This document shows, piece by piece, positions 1 to 10,215 of a stretch of DNA of 64,000 nt (within the stretch, counting starts at the first letter, position 1; each line of letters starts with the position of its first letter). The notes beneath the pieces were generated by a model that worked only from the letters and a program-made list of their open reading frames with translations, had not been told where the DNA came from and made no database searches. Source of the stretch: Capronia americana (Eukaryota > Ascomycota > Eurotiomycetes > Chaetothyriales > Herpotrichiellaceae); NCBI GenBank assembly GCA_016110215.1, contig JADWQD010000009.1, positions 1,552,093-1,616,092 of the forward strand. Reading direction: 5' to 3'. The translations under genes were made by a program, and so were the position numbers.

Positions 1-775
1 CAACAGCATTATGGCGGCCCTTCTCGAGCGACACAACTCGAACCAAGGTCAGCATCTGGACGTGTGTCTAAGCGATTGTCAGGTCGCCACGTTATCGAAC
101 ATGGCCGAATCCGTCCTTATTTCGAAGAAGAGGGACAGTGGCAGATGGGGCACCGCACATCGTATGGCCGTCCCAGTGCCGTTTCTTTCCTTTCTTCTGC
201 TGACTTTGTTTTAGCCTCTGTAGTGCCTTATCGAGCCTTCCAAACGTCTGACGGAGATGTTCTCTTCGGCGGTGGCAATGATCGGCTATTCGGAATCCTA
301 TGCACAGGGCTGGGGAAACAGGAATGGGCCAGTGATGAGCGTTTCGCTACCAATGCTGCAAGAGTTGCAAATCGAGGTGTCTTGGAACCGGCCATCGAGG
401 AGATCACGAAGCAGAAGACGACGCAAGAGTGGCTGGACATCTTCGAGGGCACGGGTCTTCCGTACGCCAAAGTCAACGATTTGATGGACACCCTCGATCA
501 CAAGCACGGTAAGTGTCCCAAGATTTCCTGCAGAAATTCAAGCTCATCCGTGTTCAATCACAGTTCGGGCCCGAGGTATGGTTGTCTCGATTGACCACCC
601 GAGCTGCGGTGCGATGGACCTGGTCAATACGCCGGTCAAATATTCCCGGTCCAAGCCTTCGATACGATCGCCACCACCCTTACTGGGACAGCATACGGAC
701 GAGATTCTCAGTGCTACGCTGGGCTTTGCCCCTTCGAAGATCCGTGGTTTAAGAGCCCTTGGGGCAGTCGGCTGA
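1..775 (+). CDS. CoA-transferase family III (CaiB/BaiF), 3' part
   Basis: This is the C-terminal portion of a family III CoA-transferase whose 5' end lies left of the window. The exons are <1-161, 215-508 and 564-775. Both introns have GT...AG ends, and joining them restores the conserved run GTAHPSVVPYRAF across the first junction and ARGMVVSIDHP across the second. FGGGNDRLF, GLPYAKVNDL and the closing LGQHTDEIL stretch are typical of the family. Among fungal and animal members it most resembles the succinyl-CoA:glutarate CoA-transferase (SUGCT) type, which moves CoA onto glutarate or related dicarboxylates in mitochondria. That assignment comes from family resemblance, and the catalytic Asp region is outside the window. 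The next gene in the same direction is a mitochondrial oxodicarboxylate carrier, which fits a shared dicarboxylate role. Other CaiB-like substrates cannot be excluded. Confidence 0.82.
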
Positions 776-1446
776 GGAGGAGACATGGAAAGCCTTGTTC
801 GCAGCAACTTATTCGATTCCTCGACATGCGCTCATCTCCTGGCTTGCCAAGTGCCATTGCATGGCGAAATTTGCAAGGTAGGTCAATACAGTACCAGTCG
901 GGCAAGATACGTGGCAGGAACAGCGGTCCTAAAGCCATGGTCAGTGATAGATTTATGTGGCATGATGGAATCATACAAGACGGAACTCGCGGGACCCTAG
1001 ACATGTACAAAATAGGTTACCAGGTAATCACGGTGGTTTAACACTCGGTGCCAACGCTCAGACCGACCGCCATCACATCGATGTGGGGCCATATCTAGAT
1101 ACAGCGCAGTAATACCAAGTGACTGCTACCTTCCGCGGGCGATAGAATAAGCCTGTTTGTTCATAGAGAGCAGCAATAGATAGGAAATTAGAAACCCCCC
1201 TGTCATGTTTCTATTTCCGCCAGGCCATCTCCCCACATTTGGCTGGCAGTCATCCGAGTAATCACCTCCAGTGTATCGGGTAGGACCTCTAGTCCAGAGG
1301 CCCGGCAGACACTCCGTACGTGAGCAGTGATGAAAACTGAACTCCAGACTCCAACCTTGCTCGATTGTTTCCTCTTGGTTTCGAGCGTCATTCCTTGATT
1401 GCTTCCTCTCGATATTGAGCGTCATTCCTTGATCCTCGCAAGAGCC
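776..1446. other. intergenic, no gene seen
   Basis: This stretch lies between the CoA-transferase stop and the carrier start. It holds only short overlapping ORFs with no recognisable protein, and presumably carries the 3' UTR of one gene and the promoter of the next. Confidence 0.6.
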
Positions 1447-2772
1447 ATGGCTCAGAAAAGAAACGTCACGTTTGCGCAGGAGTTCGCCGCCGGTAAGTCA
1501 CTGAGAGGAAGGGCGAAAGCGTGGATTTGCACTAATTAAGTACCGTCTTGTTATTTCAGGGGCTGGAGCAGGTGTTTCTGAGGTATGCTACGATAGTCTC
1601 GTCGCGTGGCTGAGAGTGTGCTGACTTGAAGCTGCCGGTTCTCAGATTCTGATCATGTTCGGACCATATCACCGAGGACATATTATTGAAGAATGCCAGC
1701 TGACGTGTCGACGTAGGTATCCTCTGGATGTCGTCAAGACGAGGTTGTACGTATTTGACTATCAAAATCAACTATTTCATCTACACACTTTCTGACTCCT
1801 GGGAAGACAGCTGCAGCAATCAAAGAGTGCCTCGACAGAGTCCTACCGTGGAGTGGTGGATTGCTTTTCCAAAATCATCAGACATGAAGGGTTGGTATTC
1901 GTGTCCCGCTCCGATGTTCAGAGCAAATCGCCGACTACATTCGCAGGTTCGGACGCCTATATCGAGGCATTACCGTTCCCATCCTGATGGAAACACCAAA
2001 AAGGTAGGATAGAGACTCGCACGCTCTGTAATGACAAACATGTACAGGAGATGGATGCATGAACGCTGACATTTGTCACCTCCTCTTTTTCAGAGCCGTC
2101 AAATTCTCCTCCAACGACATCTTCACCAGACAGTACCTGAGCTTTCTTGGGGCTCAAAAGGTGGACCAGACCGTCGCGATCCTCGCGGGCTCGAGTGCTG
2201 GGGCCGTGGAGGCAGTCGTGGTCACCCCGTTCGAGCTCGTCAAGGTCCGATTACAGGACCCTTCCGTCGCGAGCAGATACACATCCGTGACCCGGTGCGT
2301 GGCTCAGATCGTGCGGAGCGAGGGACTGTTCGTGCTATACCAAGGCTTCGAGAGCACATTGTGGCGCCACGTGGTGTGGAACGCCGGGTATTTCGGCAGT
2401 ATCTTCAAAGTCAAGGCCGCGCTACCGACGCCGACGACCGAACTGGAGCAGACCATGACGAATTTCTTCACCGGCGCGATTGGGGGGAGTTTGGGCACCT
2501 TGCTCAACACGCCGCTTGACGTGGTCAAGACGAGGATTCAAGCGGCGACGAGAGCAAACGGTGGTGGTGGTGCGGCCGCAAAGTATAACTGGGCGTTTCC
2601 GGCTTTGGTCACCGTGGCTCGAGAGGAGGGCATTCGCGGTCTGTACAAGGGCCTCACTGCGAAGCTGCTCCGCTTCTGTCCGGGAGGAGGGATCTTGCTG
2701 GCCGCTCACAGCCAGATCCTGAAATTGTTCGAGGCATCCAATAATGGGAAACTGTTGAAGCAGGATTTGTGA
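1447..2772 (+). CDS. mitochondrial 2-oxodicarboxylate carrier (ODC type)
   Basis: The product is a mitochondrial carrier (SLC25) family protein predicted at 309 residues, the usual size. The seven exons are 1447-1492, 1560-1582, 1646-1656, 1717-1750, 1811-1890, 1947-2003 and 2094-2772, summing to 930 nt. The three carrier repeats show the signature at their first helices: YPLDVVKTR near the N terminus, TPFELVKVR in the middle and TPLDVVKTR in the third. AGAGVSEILIM before the first signature and KVRLQD after the second fit the oxodicarboxylate carriers Odc1/Odc2, which exchange 2-oxoadipate and 2-oxoglutarate across the inner membrane. The first five exons are very short, including one of 11 nt, so the N terminus is easy to mis-annotate. 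The ATG at 1447 has a good context (gccATGG). The fifth-exon boundary (donor at 1751) is the least certain. Confidence 0.85.
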
Positions 2773-2945
2773 CCTGTAAGGCAAGGGAGGCGCGGATTCA
2801 GACCTCAAGAGGGCCTTACATCAGACATGATGAGATATGGAACGATTTGCTGTCTAGCAATTTCCGCGTCGAAGCGGCCACAAGAAGGACTCTTTCCCGA
2901 AGGCTCAGAAACATCCGCCCACAAACCTGCCCTGAGGGTGTTGTT
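2773..2945. other. convergent intergenic spacer
   Basis: This short spacer separates the stop codons of the carrier (forward) and the MFS transporter (reverse). Both 3' UTRs must fit or overlap here. Confidence 0.5.
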
Positions 2946-4681
2946 TCATACATGACCGCCTCTGGCACGCATCCGAGCACCGTAGATATGAAGAACAACA
3001 ATGATGGCCACGGATGCACCGACAATAGCAGCCTGTGTCCCGAAAGAGCCGTCATATCCGACCTTGGCTCCCCATTGCACTTGGAAATATCCGACAGAGA
3101 ATCCACTAATTGCTCTAGAGAAGTTGAGGAGGGCGTTGACTTCTCCTGCTGCGATGGGGTATGCATCCAGAAGATAGGCGGTCAGGGAGACGGACGCGGC
3201 CAGTGTGCCGGCTGTATACATTCCCCAACCGATGATGATTGCGGCATAGTGGAGTGTGTGCTGCAAGGCCTCTCCGAGGATGACCAGGCCGGGCACCATC
3301 AAGGCGGCTGCCACATAGTTGGTGACAAGACGAGCTTCGGGATCAAACACTCCTTCGTGCTTTTTGATGTACCGGTTGGCAAGCCAGTCGTTGAAGAAAT
3401 GACCCCAGATCTCAGCCAGGATTGTGCCGACTGCCGGTGTCAGGCAGATTGCTCCAAGAGCGTTCGGCCCAAAGCCATATCCACCCGCTTCCTTGGGGAC
3501 CGTAAACAGAATTGAGGTCCCGATATTGATCCCAACCGCCCACATGATATTAATGGCACTAGAAATATTGTTAGCTCGGTGCCTGAAGATTCGAAGGTAT
3601 ATCCTCACAAGTAGATCATGCTCGGAATGATGATAGGTTTGACGAAAACCCGGAAAAGTCGATGGAACGACTCTGGTACGGACAGGAAATATCCTTTCGG
3701 GACCTTAACTTGCCAAACACCGACCACGCGCAATAGTCGTTGACCGCGAGCTGGCTGATCTTCGATGGGAATCTCGCGTCTGTACCATGTTTCGTCTGAG
3801 AAGAGGATGATGAGAGCCAGATTGATGCAGCAACATGCAAATCCCAACCACAGACAGCCGACGTATTCACCAGTCCCAGCAATAATGAAATTGCCAAAGG
3901 GCGGGCCGAGATAAGGAGATGTAAGGAAGATAGCGGCCCAGATCCCAATCTTGCGAGCATGTTGGTGGAAGAAGAACATGTCCTTGATAAAGTTCAGGCC
4001 AATGCCCTGGACCGAGGACAGGCAGAAGCCTTGCAGAGCCCTAAGGGCATAATAGGTGTTGAAGTCATCGGTAAGGACGGTACCCAGGGAAAAGAGCGTC
4101 CCGGCTAGAGTCGTCCAGAACAAGACTGGAGCACGTCCCCAGAAATACACGAACGGAACCCAAAATAGGCCGCCGATGGCGCTGGAAATTCAGTCTCAGA
4201 CATGATATCGCTGTGAGGGATTACTTACAGCATAAGAACATTAAGATTATTGTTGTAGTTGACGACCGCGGGTGACATATTCCATTTGACACCCTGCAAG
4301 ATGATGGGAGGGATACCCAGGGTTGACGTGAAATCACCCAGGCCAGCCGCAATGCCCAGGATTACAAGGATCATATGCTTTTTGAAGGATGGCCAGTTCA
4401 AGGGATCATTTGGATCTTCCGACGGCTGCGGAATCAGGACCGTCTGGGAAAATGTCAACTCTATTGAGCTTGCCCTGAAGGGTGAACATTGCTCTTACAT
4501 GTCCATCTTTGGCTAGTTTCAAGCCCCCAAGGAGAGCACCATCAATGTGACCGGCAGTGACATCGAGCAAGACAGCCTCATTTCCAAGATTTATAGTTGG
4601 TCGCTCGAGATGAGTTGCTTCAGGTTCGAGGTTGCTTGAGGACTTCTCGATGTCGACCTGATTGTTAGTCTTGGACGTCAT
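2946..4681 (-). CDS. MFS transporter, DHA1/Hol1-like
   Basis: This is a 12-helix major facilitator predicted at 527 residues from four exons (4681-4499, 4443-4229, 4181-3609, 3558-2946; 1584 nt). All three introns have GT...AG ends and join conserved text. The first junction gives KDGHTVLIPQP followed by DPNDPLNWPSFKKH, the hallmark N-terminal motif of the Hol1/DHA1 group of fungal proton antiporters. Later motifs include FVYFWGRAPV after the second junction, DMFFFHQHARKIGIWA, and DETWYRR at the start of the central loop. Members act at the plasma membrane and export or import polyamines, drugs or metabolites, so the substrate cannot be read from sequence. It lies between the oxodicarboxylate carrier and a regulator/oxygenase group, so it may serve that pathway. 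The start ATG is the first in frame. Confidence 0.88.
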
Positions 4682-5083
4682 GGCTGCGAGATTTCAGTCA
4701 AAGTTGAGGAGCTGGATTCGAAAGCCAGACGATGAGCTTACGCTCCCGGGGTATGGCAAGCCATATTTGTATACCTTGCCCAGATTGGTGTCTGGGAATT
4801 GTCTATGTCTTTCTCCAGATGAGGTCGAGTCTCAGGAATCTGTTCTAGCGCCCCCACCTCGTATCGCATATTGGTGTAAAGGGTCTGCTCCAGGCGTTGC
4901 CTCCACGGCCCACCGAGAAGCGAGTCTGGGGTTGTGGTAACCTGGCTGGGCTGTTTGTGCGAAGCATCCAGAATGGAAACTAACAACCCGTTTCCATGAG
5001 GAGCAGCCAGCCTGTGGATTGGCGAAGCGAGGCTGGATTAATGAGCCTGCCCCTGCGTCAGCGTCCTTTGTGGTCAGAACTAC

Positions 5084-5224
5084 CCAATAGCGAACCGTCG
5101 CCGACACGAGAAGAACACCGAATCCACGTATCCCTCCGGTCGGATTGGTCCAATAGCGAACAGTCGCAGTTGTCCACAGGAGGAGTCGATCGGACCCCAC
5201 GAATCCTCCGATCGGGTCGGAGGG
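5084..5224. repeat. imperfect tandem duplication, unit about 66-75 bp
   Basis: Two adjacent units each begin with CCAATAGCGAAC (5084-5095 and 5150-5161), continue with GTCGC, and end with a CACG/ATCC/CCG/TCGG-rich stretch. The copies differ by many substitutions and small indels. Each unit carries a CCAAT pentamer, and the junction is the 9-mer TTGGTCCAA, a near-palindrome. This may be an old local duplication in a promoter region. Confidence 0.55.
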
Positions 5225-5515
5225 GGTGGGGAAAAGCTGGAGTGTCGATGCATACCCCGTGGGATGTGCCGATCGTTCATTGGATTACTGGGCTACTCGA
5301 ACAGCCCGTGCAGCATGACTGACGGAAGTAGCAAAGGATCCTTGGTGGATCCAGATGTACACGGGGGCTGCGCATGGGTGAAGTCAAAGAGTACGTGACC
5401 TCGTGTGAGAGCCCAGATTTGGTCCATGTAGATGGGAGGCTTGGAATTTAGTCGTCACCCAGTGGTCTTCTTCTGTTACGCAAATCGGAGCAGTCTAAGC
5501 GTCAAATGAGGAAGG

Positions 5516-5844
5516 TTACGATGTCAATAGTGAAGTTGGTGGAAGATGAAATCTAGTCCCCATCAGCTGCGGTTGCATTCTCCGCGTCAATTATACCTGC
5601 ACATGTACCTCGTACTGACCTCAGATTCTCCCTTGTCAGCCTTTTTGGCAAAGCGCAGCCTCCCAGATGCAGCAAGGCCCTTCGACAAGGTAGCAACCCT
5701 AGACTTGGTTGGAGAGTGCCAGCTGCGTTCGACAGCTCCCCAGAAAAGCAAAATGAACGACACGTGACCCACTACAAACGCTGCCAAGTAGTAGCAGGCC
5801 AAGTAACCTAAATCGAGGTAGTGCATAGGACCGGTGGCTGCCAT
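5516..5844 (-). CDS. possible small single-pass membrane protein
   Basis: A reverse-strand ATG at 5844 sits in good context (CCAATGG) and opens an ORF with one strong hydrophobic segment around residues 13-39, containing YYLAAFVVGHVSFILLFWG, followed by a basic tail. The unspliced ORF ends at 5587 (85 residues). A good donor (GTCAGT at 5619) and an acceptor at 5567 would instead give exons 5844-5620 and 5566-5516 and a 91-residue protein. I recognise no family. It could be a real small gene or a chance ORF. The hydrophobic segment, start context and usable intron are the only support. Confidence 0.33.
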
Positions 5845-6649
5845 TGGTTGGTGGTGCTTTGCGGAGGGACTAGTGCTTCCTCTCTCTCAAAATGTCGGCC
5901 AGCCGTTTCCGAGGCCCCCGCTTCTGTAACCTCCAAACTTCAACTTTGGGAGGCTTAGGGTAAACTAAGTCCTCTCTGTTACCTACTCGTACACAGGACG
6001 CGCGACTCAACATCTGCACTTACGAGTAGATTGTTAGCATGCTTCAGCCCTGACTGGGTGATCGGACTGCCCTATGGCTATGCTATTGCCCCTAAGAGTC
6101 TTCAAAGTCCATCTGAACACGCCCCTGCACGCTTGACTATCCAGATCTAACACCTTGCAGGCGGTCTTCTGGCGAAAACACCCTCCTGCCGAAGATTCAA
6201 CATTCCACTGTTCAACATGGAGACACAGGCGAATAAGGGGTCTCGTACTACAAAGTCCAGGCACAACGGAGAAAGAGAAGGTCCCAAAAAGATAGACGTA
6301 CTAGGCTGGGGAGCCACGCGAGAACAAGACCGATGGCCTTCAACCTTCCAACCCCCGCATCTCCATCCCCTCGGCGCTGATTCAATCCCCTGTTGGTGCC
6401 GTCGCCTGGACGAGTGGCGTCACCAATCGAAATGCAATTGGTGACTTGCACCTCGTCCATTTTAACCGGTGCTTGTCCTTCCCATTTCACTGGTACTTGT
6501 ACCTCTACCCTTTCAGCTGTCACTTTGATACAAAGTTACTTGCTTTACGTCTTTTTCTTATCTATCCTCACCTTTAATGCTTTGTGCCGTCTGAGTCCAC
6601 TGCCGCCTGATGTACTCGCCCCTGTCGTGGTTCGAAATCGCCTGTTCAG

Positions 6650-9600
6650 ATGTCGGGAAAAGCGCGGAAGAATCATAGATGTAGCCAATGCTTGAAAGAG
6701 TTCTCACGGAGTGAACATCTTCAACGGCATCAGCAAATCCGTAAGCTTTGCAAACCCTCCTCGCTCTCAGTCCAAGTACTAAAAGTTTGCACCTCAGATA
6801 ATCCATTTCGTTCTTACTCTTGCGGAGTCTGTTCACAAAAGTTTGCACGAAAGTAGGTTGTTTCAGTTCTAGTTGGCCCACAAGCAAGGCTAAGCAATGA
6901 GTACACAGGGATGCGCTGAAGCGCCATGAAAAGAGCCACGGTATCTTGCCACCAGTCGGCGCACCCATTGCAAACAATGGTGGCGAATCGCTCGCGCTTA
7001 CCAGAACGATCGCTGCCTGTGATCGTTGCGCGAGGATGAAAGTACGATGTGATGGAAAATCTCCTTGTGGTCGATGCAACAAGCAGGGCTCAGCCTGCAC
7101 TTTGGAAAGAGATCACGTCGCATTCAAGAGATTAAGTGTCGACCCATCGTTGCGTGAGCGAAGGCTTTCGGGAGTCCGTGAAAGAATCCAGGCAGATCCA
7201 GAGAATGATGCTTTGCGATCACCCACCAATGTAAACCCTTTCGCACTCATGCTAAAAAACCTCAGCTTCAGCTAACGACTCTTCAAAGACTGGCGCATCA
7301 ACAACCACAGAAACCTGCATAGCCGATGGCACACTTCTCCCCATGGAGTCCGGTACAACGGAGGATCTCCGGTTCACGCAGCCCTTGTACACCCTTGCTA
7401 ATGAAGATCAGTCTTCTTCAAAGGAGGCGCCAAACTCAGACACAGGGTGGCAAGGCAACGAGCCTTCGGTGGCTGGCACCTTTAGCCCTGCCTGGGATGA
7501 CTTTTCGCTCTTTTTCGACGAACAGGGTGGGCCAGGTCTTTTCCTTGACCCATCCTGTTCAGCCGACTTCTTGCATCCTGCTCAAATCAACCCAACGTCT
7601 GAAAGCCTTGAGGACCACTTGCAAGGCTCTGATATGTCAACCGACGACCGTGAGAGGTATGACAATTACCCTCAGCTCTACAAACCTGATCCGAGGGGAA
7701 ATCCACTCAGAACTTCTGTCATCTGCGATTTTCTTCAAAGCAGGCAGGCTTGGGCAAAGGTAGATGAGTTTGGCCAATCGCGGAACAACGATACCAACAT
7801 CACCATCCCCGAGGAAGTACGAGACTCGATCATGGCAACTATTCATATCGTCCTTGCCAAAGTGCTCGACAAAGACCAGATGGGCAAGATCCCGACGACG
7901 TTCCCACCTTTGAGGACGGTCCAGGTCATCTTTGATACCTATCTCTCCCGACTGGCTTTATTCTATCCCATCACGCATCCTGGCACGTTATATCATAACC
8001 ATACTATGCATTACAGTGGACCTGGAATGCAATTGCAGCTTCTGAGCACATTCGTGTCTGGGGCGCTGATGATTCCTGTAACAGAGGTTCAGACTTTTGC
8101 AACCGACCTGGCAAGCATTATCTTGCAGGTACTCTACGAGATCTTCCTGAGGGATGCAAATCAGACCACAGACATATATCTCACCAGCACCGCAATCTTG
8201 ATAACTGCATTTGGCATATGGTCAGGCAACAAGAGGCAGATGGAACTCGCAGAAGCGCTGAGAAGTTCATATACAACGGTAACTAACTTGATGGCGACCT
8301 GACTTGGCACAGCTAATTTTTGATGACAGATGATGTCTCGACGAGGATTGCACGAAAGAGCCCAGCAAAGGATCGTCAAGATCAATCTCTCCGATATTGA
8401 GCTTGAATGGAGAGACTGGCTCTTGAAGGAGACACGCAGAAGGTACGCAGTATGGTTTTGCGGACAGCGATTATGTTGCTGACATGGGCATCCCAGATTG
8501 GCTTATGTATGGTATGTCGTGGAGCAGGAGATCAGCCTCTTCAACGGGGTACCCACGACTTTGTCTTTCACTGAAATGCGCTGTCCAATGCCCAGCAACG
8601 AGGCAGTGTTTGCTGCTTCCAGTGGCAAAGCGTGGAAAGATCTGCTTCAAGTCGGCCAACCCGAGCTCTCCATGCCGGAATCATCGACAGTGGCGGCATT
8701 AAAATGCCCGCATTCGCTGGCCGCCTTCCACCGGCGTTTCCTCTCCGGGAACATTTTCCAGTTTCAGGATGCTGTGACCCCCTTTGAGGTCCGATTGCTA
8801 CTGTGCACCATTCAAACGCTTGTATCACAGTATAGCCAGACCAAGAGGTTTGTGCCCGAAGAGGAGGAATTTCCCCCTGGAACATGTATGATATCGGCTT
8901 CTACTGAATACGGCCAGCTTCGACGCGAGGAGCTTCATTATCTCCTGGTCAAATGGCATCTCTTATATCGACGTGTCATGCCACATGCCACTCCCATACG
9001 TTGCGGTACCGACCTATCATGCATTCTGATGGCACACCTGATAGCCATGGAGCTCTATGTTTCATTTGATGATGTACAACTCTTTGCAGGGAAGGAAGGC
9101 TTCGTGGAGGGCAGAATGCTGATGCCCTCATTCAAGAGGTGGGCGAAGACTTCGGGTGCAGCACGAGCGCTCCTCCATGCGGGCCAAATCATGCATACAC
9201 TCACAATCGTTGCAGAAGGTACCGCCAGGCCATTGTGGTGGCCGTTGGCAGTGGCACGAGCAGCCTTGCTCCTTTGGGCCTACGGCATGGCAGCGCAAAC
9301 CGACGCTGGCAATATGGATGATCACGACTACACCTCCGAAACATCCCTTTTTGACTCCGAGCTGCGCTCAACCAAGCAGTACCATGGTCTGCACCCTATT
9401 GATGGGGAGCTTGAAGACTCAGCCTTGTTTTCCGGTTCTCTAATCGGATTTTGGGACAAAGAAATGGCCCCATGCTTGACAATGCCGGGCGGAGGCTTTG
9501 TACCTCTTCTGCAGATCTCAGAGACCCTCGGACTAAGCATATCACTTCTCCGCAACGGAGAGAGTGTTAGTACACCTCTTTGCAGATCTGTCCGTACATT

Positions 9601-9703
9601 CTTACAGGACATCCAAGGCCTCGGAATCACCTACCCCGGCTTGCCGAAGGGTGGCATGGCGATGCAACAACAGCAGAGGGCTGATGTCGGTACAGGCGCT
9701 TGA
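6650..9703 (+). CDS. transcription factor with two C2H2 fingers plus Zn2Cys6
   Basis: This is a fungal regulator predicted at 905 residues. The exons are 6650-6740, 6798-6852, 6909-7153, 7272-8278, 8330-8442 and 8497-9703 (2718 nt). Residues about 11-31 and 40-59 form two classical C2H2 fingers, and the short introns fall within and between them. Residues about 86-112 form a perfect C-x2-C-x6-C-x5-C-x2-C-x6-C binuclear zinc cluster (ACDRCARMKVRCDGKSPCGR onward). The rest is the helical fungal-specific regulatory region. The third intron is ambiguous: donors GTGAGC (7154) and GTGAAA (7178), and acceptors ending at 7265 or 7271, all keep frame. It is followed on the same strand by an FAD monooxygenase and then a P450, so it is a candidate pathway-specific activator. 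The mixed-finger design is known in fungi but uncommon. Confidence 0.88.
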
Positions 9704-10215
9704 GACTTCATCGTGGAATCTCAGTTCCGATGTTGCGCGGTTCATCTTTCGCAAGTCATTTGAACGAGATGACTTGAAGATATATAGTAGCGCCCATTAC
9801 CCTAGAAGGAAATAAACCAGTATTTCGCCGAGGGACAAAAGTCACGTTCGAGCTGACATGGGACTTGAACTTGGACGCCGTATGACAGCGAGACCATTTC
9901 AGCAACGAACACCACAATGCCTTTCGGTTTCACCCATTTGGCAGGTCTCGTTCTCCGTCAGCAGGCGGGACTGGGCATGCCTCCCATGATTCCGACTTTG
10001 CAAGCACGGCCCGAAATAACCCCCCTCTCCTCCCGACGCCCATCTAGGCATAGACTGGGAACACGTCTTACAAGTCCTGGTCCTATGGTATGGATCAGAC
10101 CACGCTCAACACCAGGAGTTCTGGCTTACGCTTATTTCAAGTTGATGGACGCTGGATACACAAGACTTCTGTCTGTTCCGTCTACCAGGTCTACTATCAC
10201 AGCCTCGACACCGAC
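9704..10215. other. intergenic between regulator and FAD monooxygenase
   Basis: No family is recognisable here. The FAD monooxygenase reading frame is open upstream to an ATG at 10090, so an N-terminal extension is possible. The predicted peptide there has no recognisable targeting or domain feature. Confidence 0.4.

Larger units (their letters stand above)
4682..6649. other. long upstream region between the MFS gene and the regulator
   Basis: About 2 kb separate the divergent MFS and regulator genes. It holds a degenerate tandem duplication (5084-5224), a small inverted pair of GGATCC hexamers at 5338-5351, a possible small membrane-protein gene on the reverse strand (5516-5844) and otherwise unassigned sequence, presumably both promoters. 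Confidence 0.5.

Noticed and set aside
6620..6650. GGTTCGAAATC resembling a tRNA B box
   Set aside because: There is no A box or cloverleaf at the right spacing, and the sequence lies just before the regulator ATG. No tRNA was found elsewhere.
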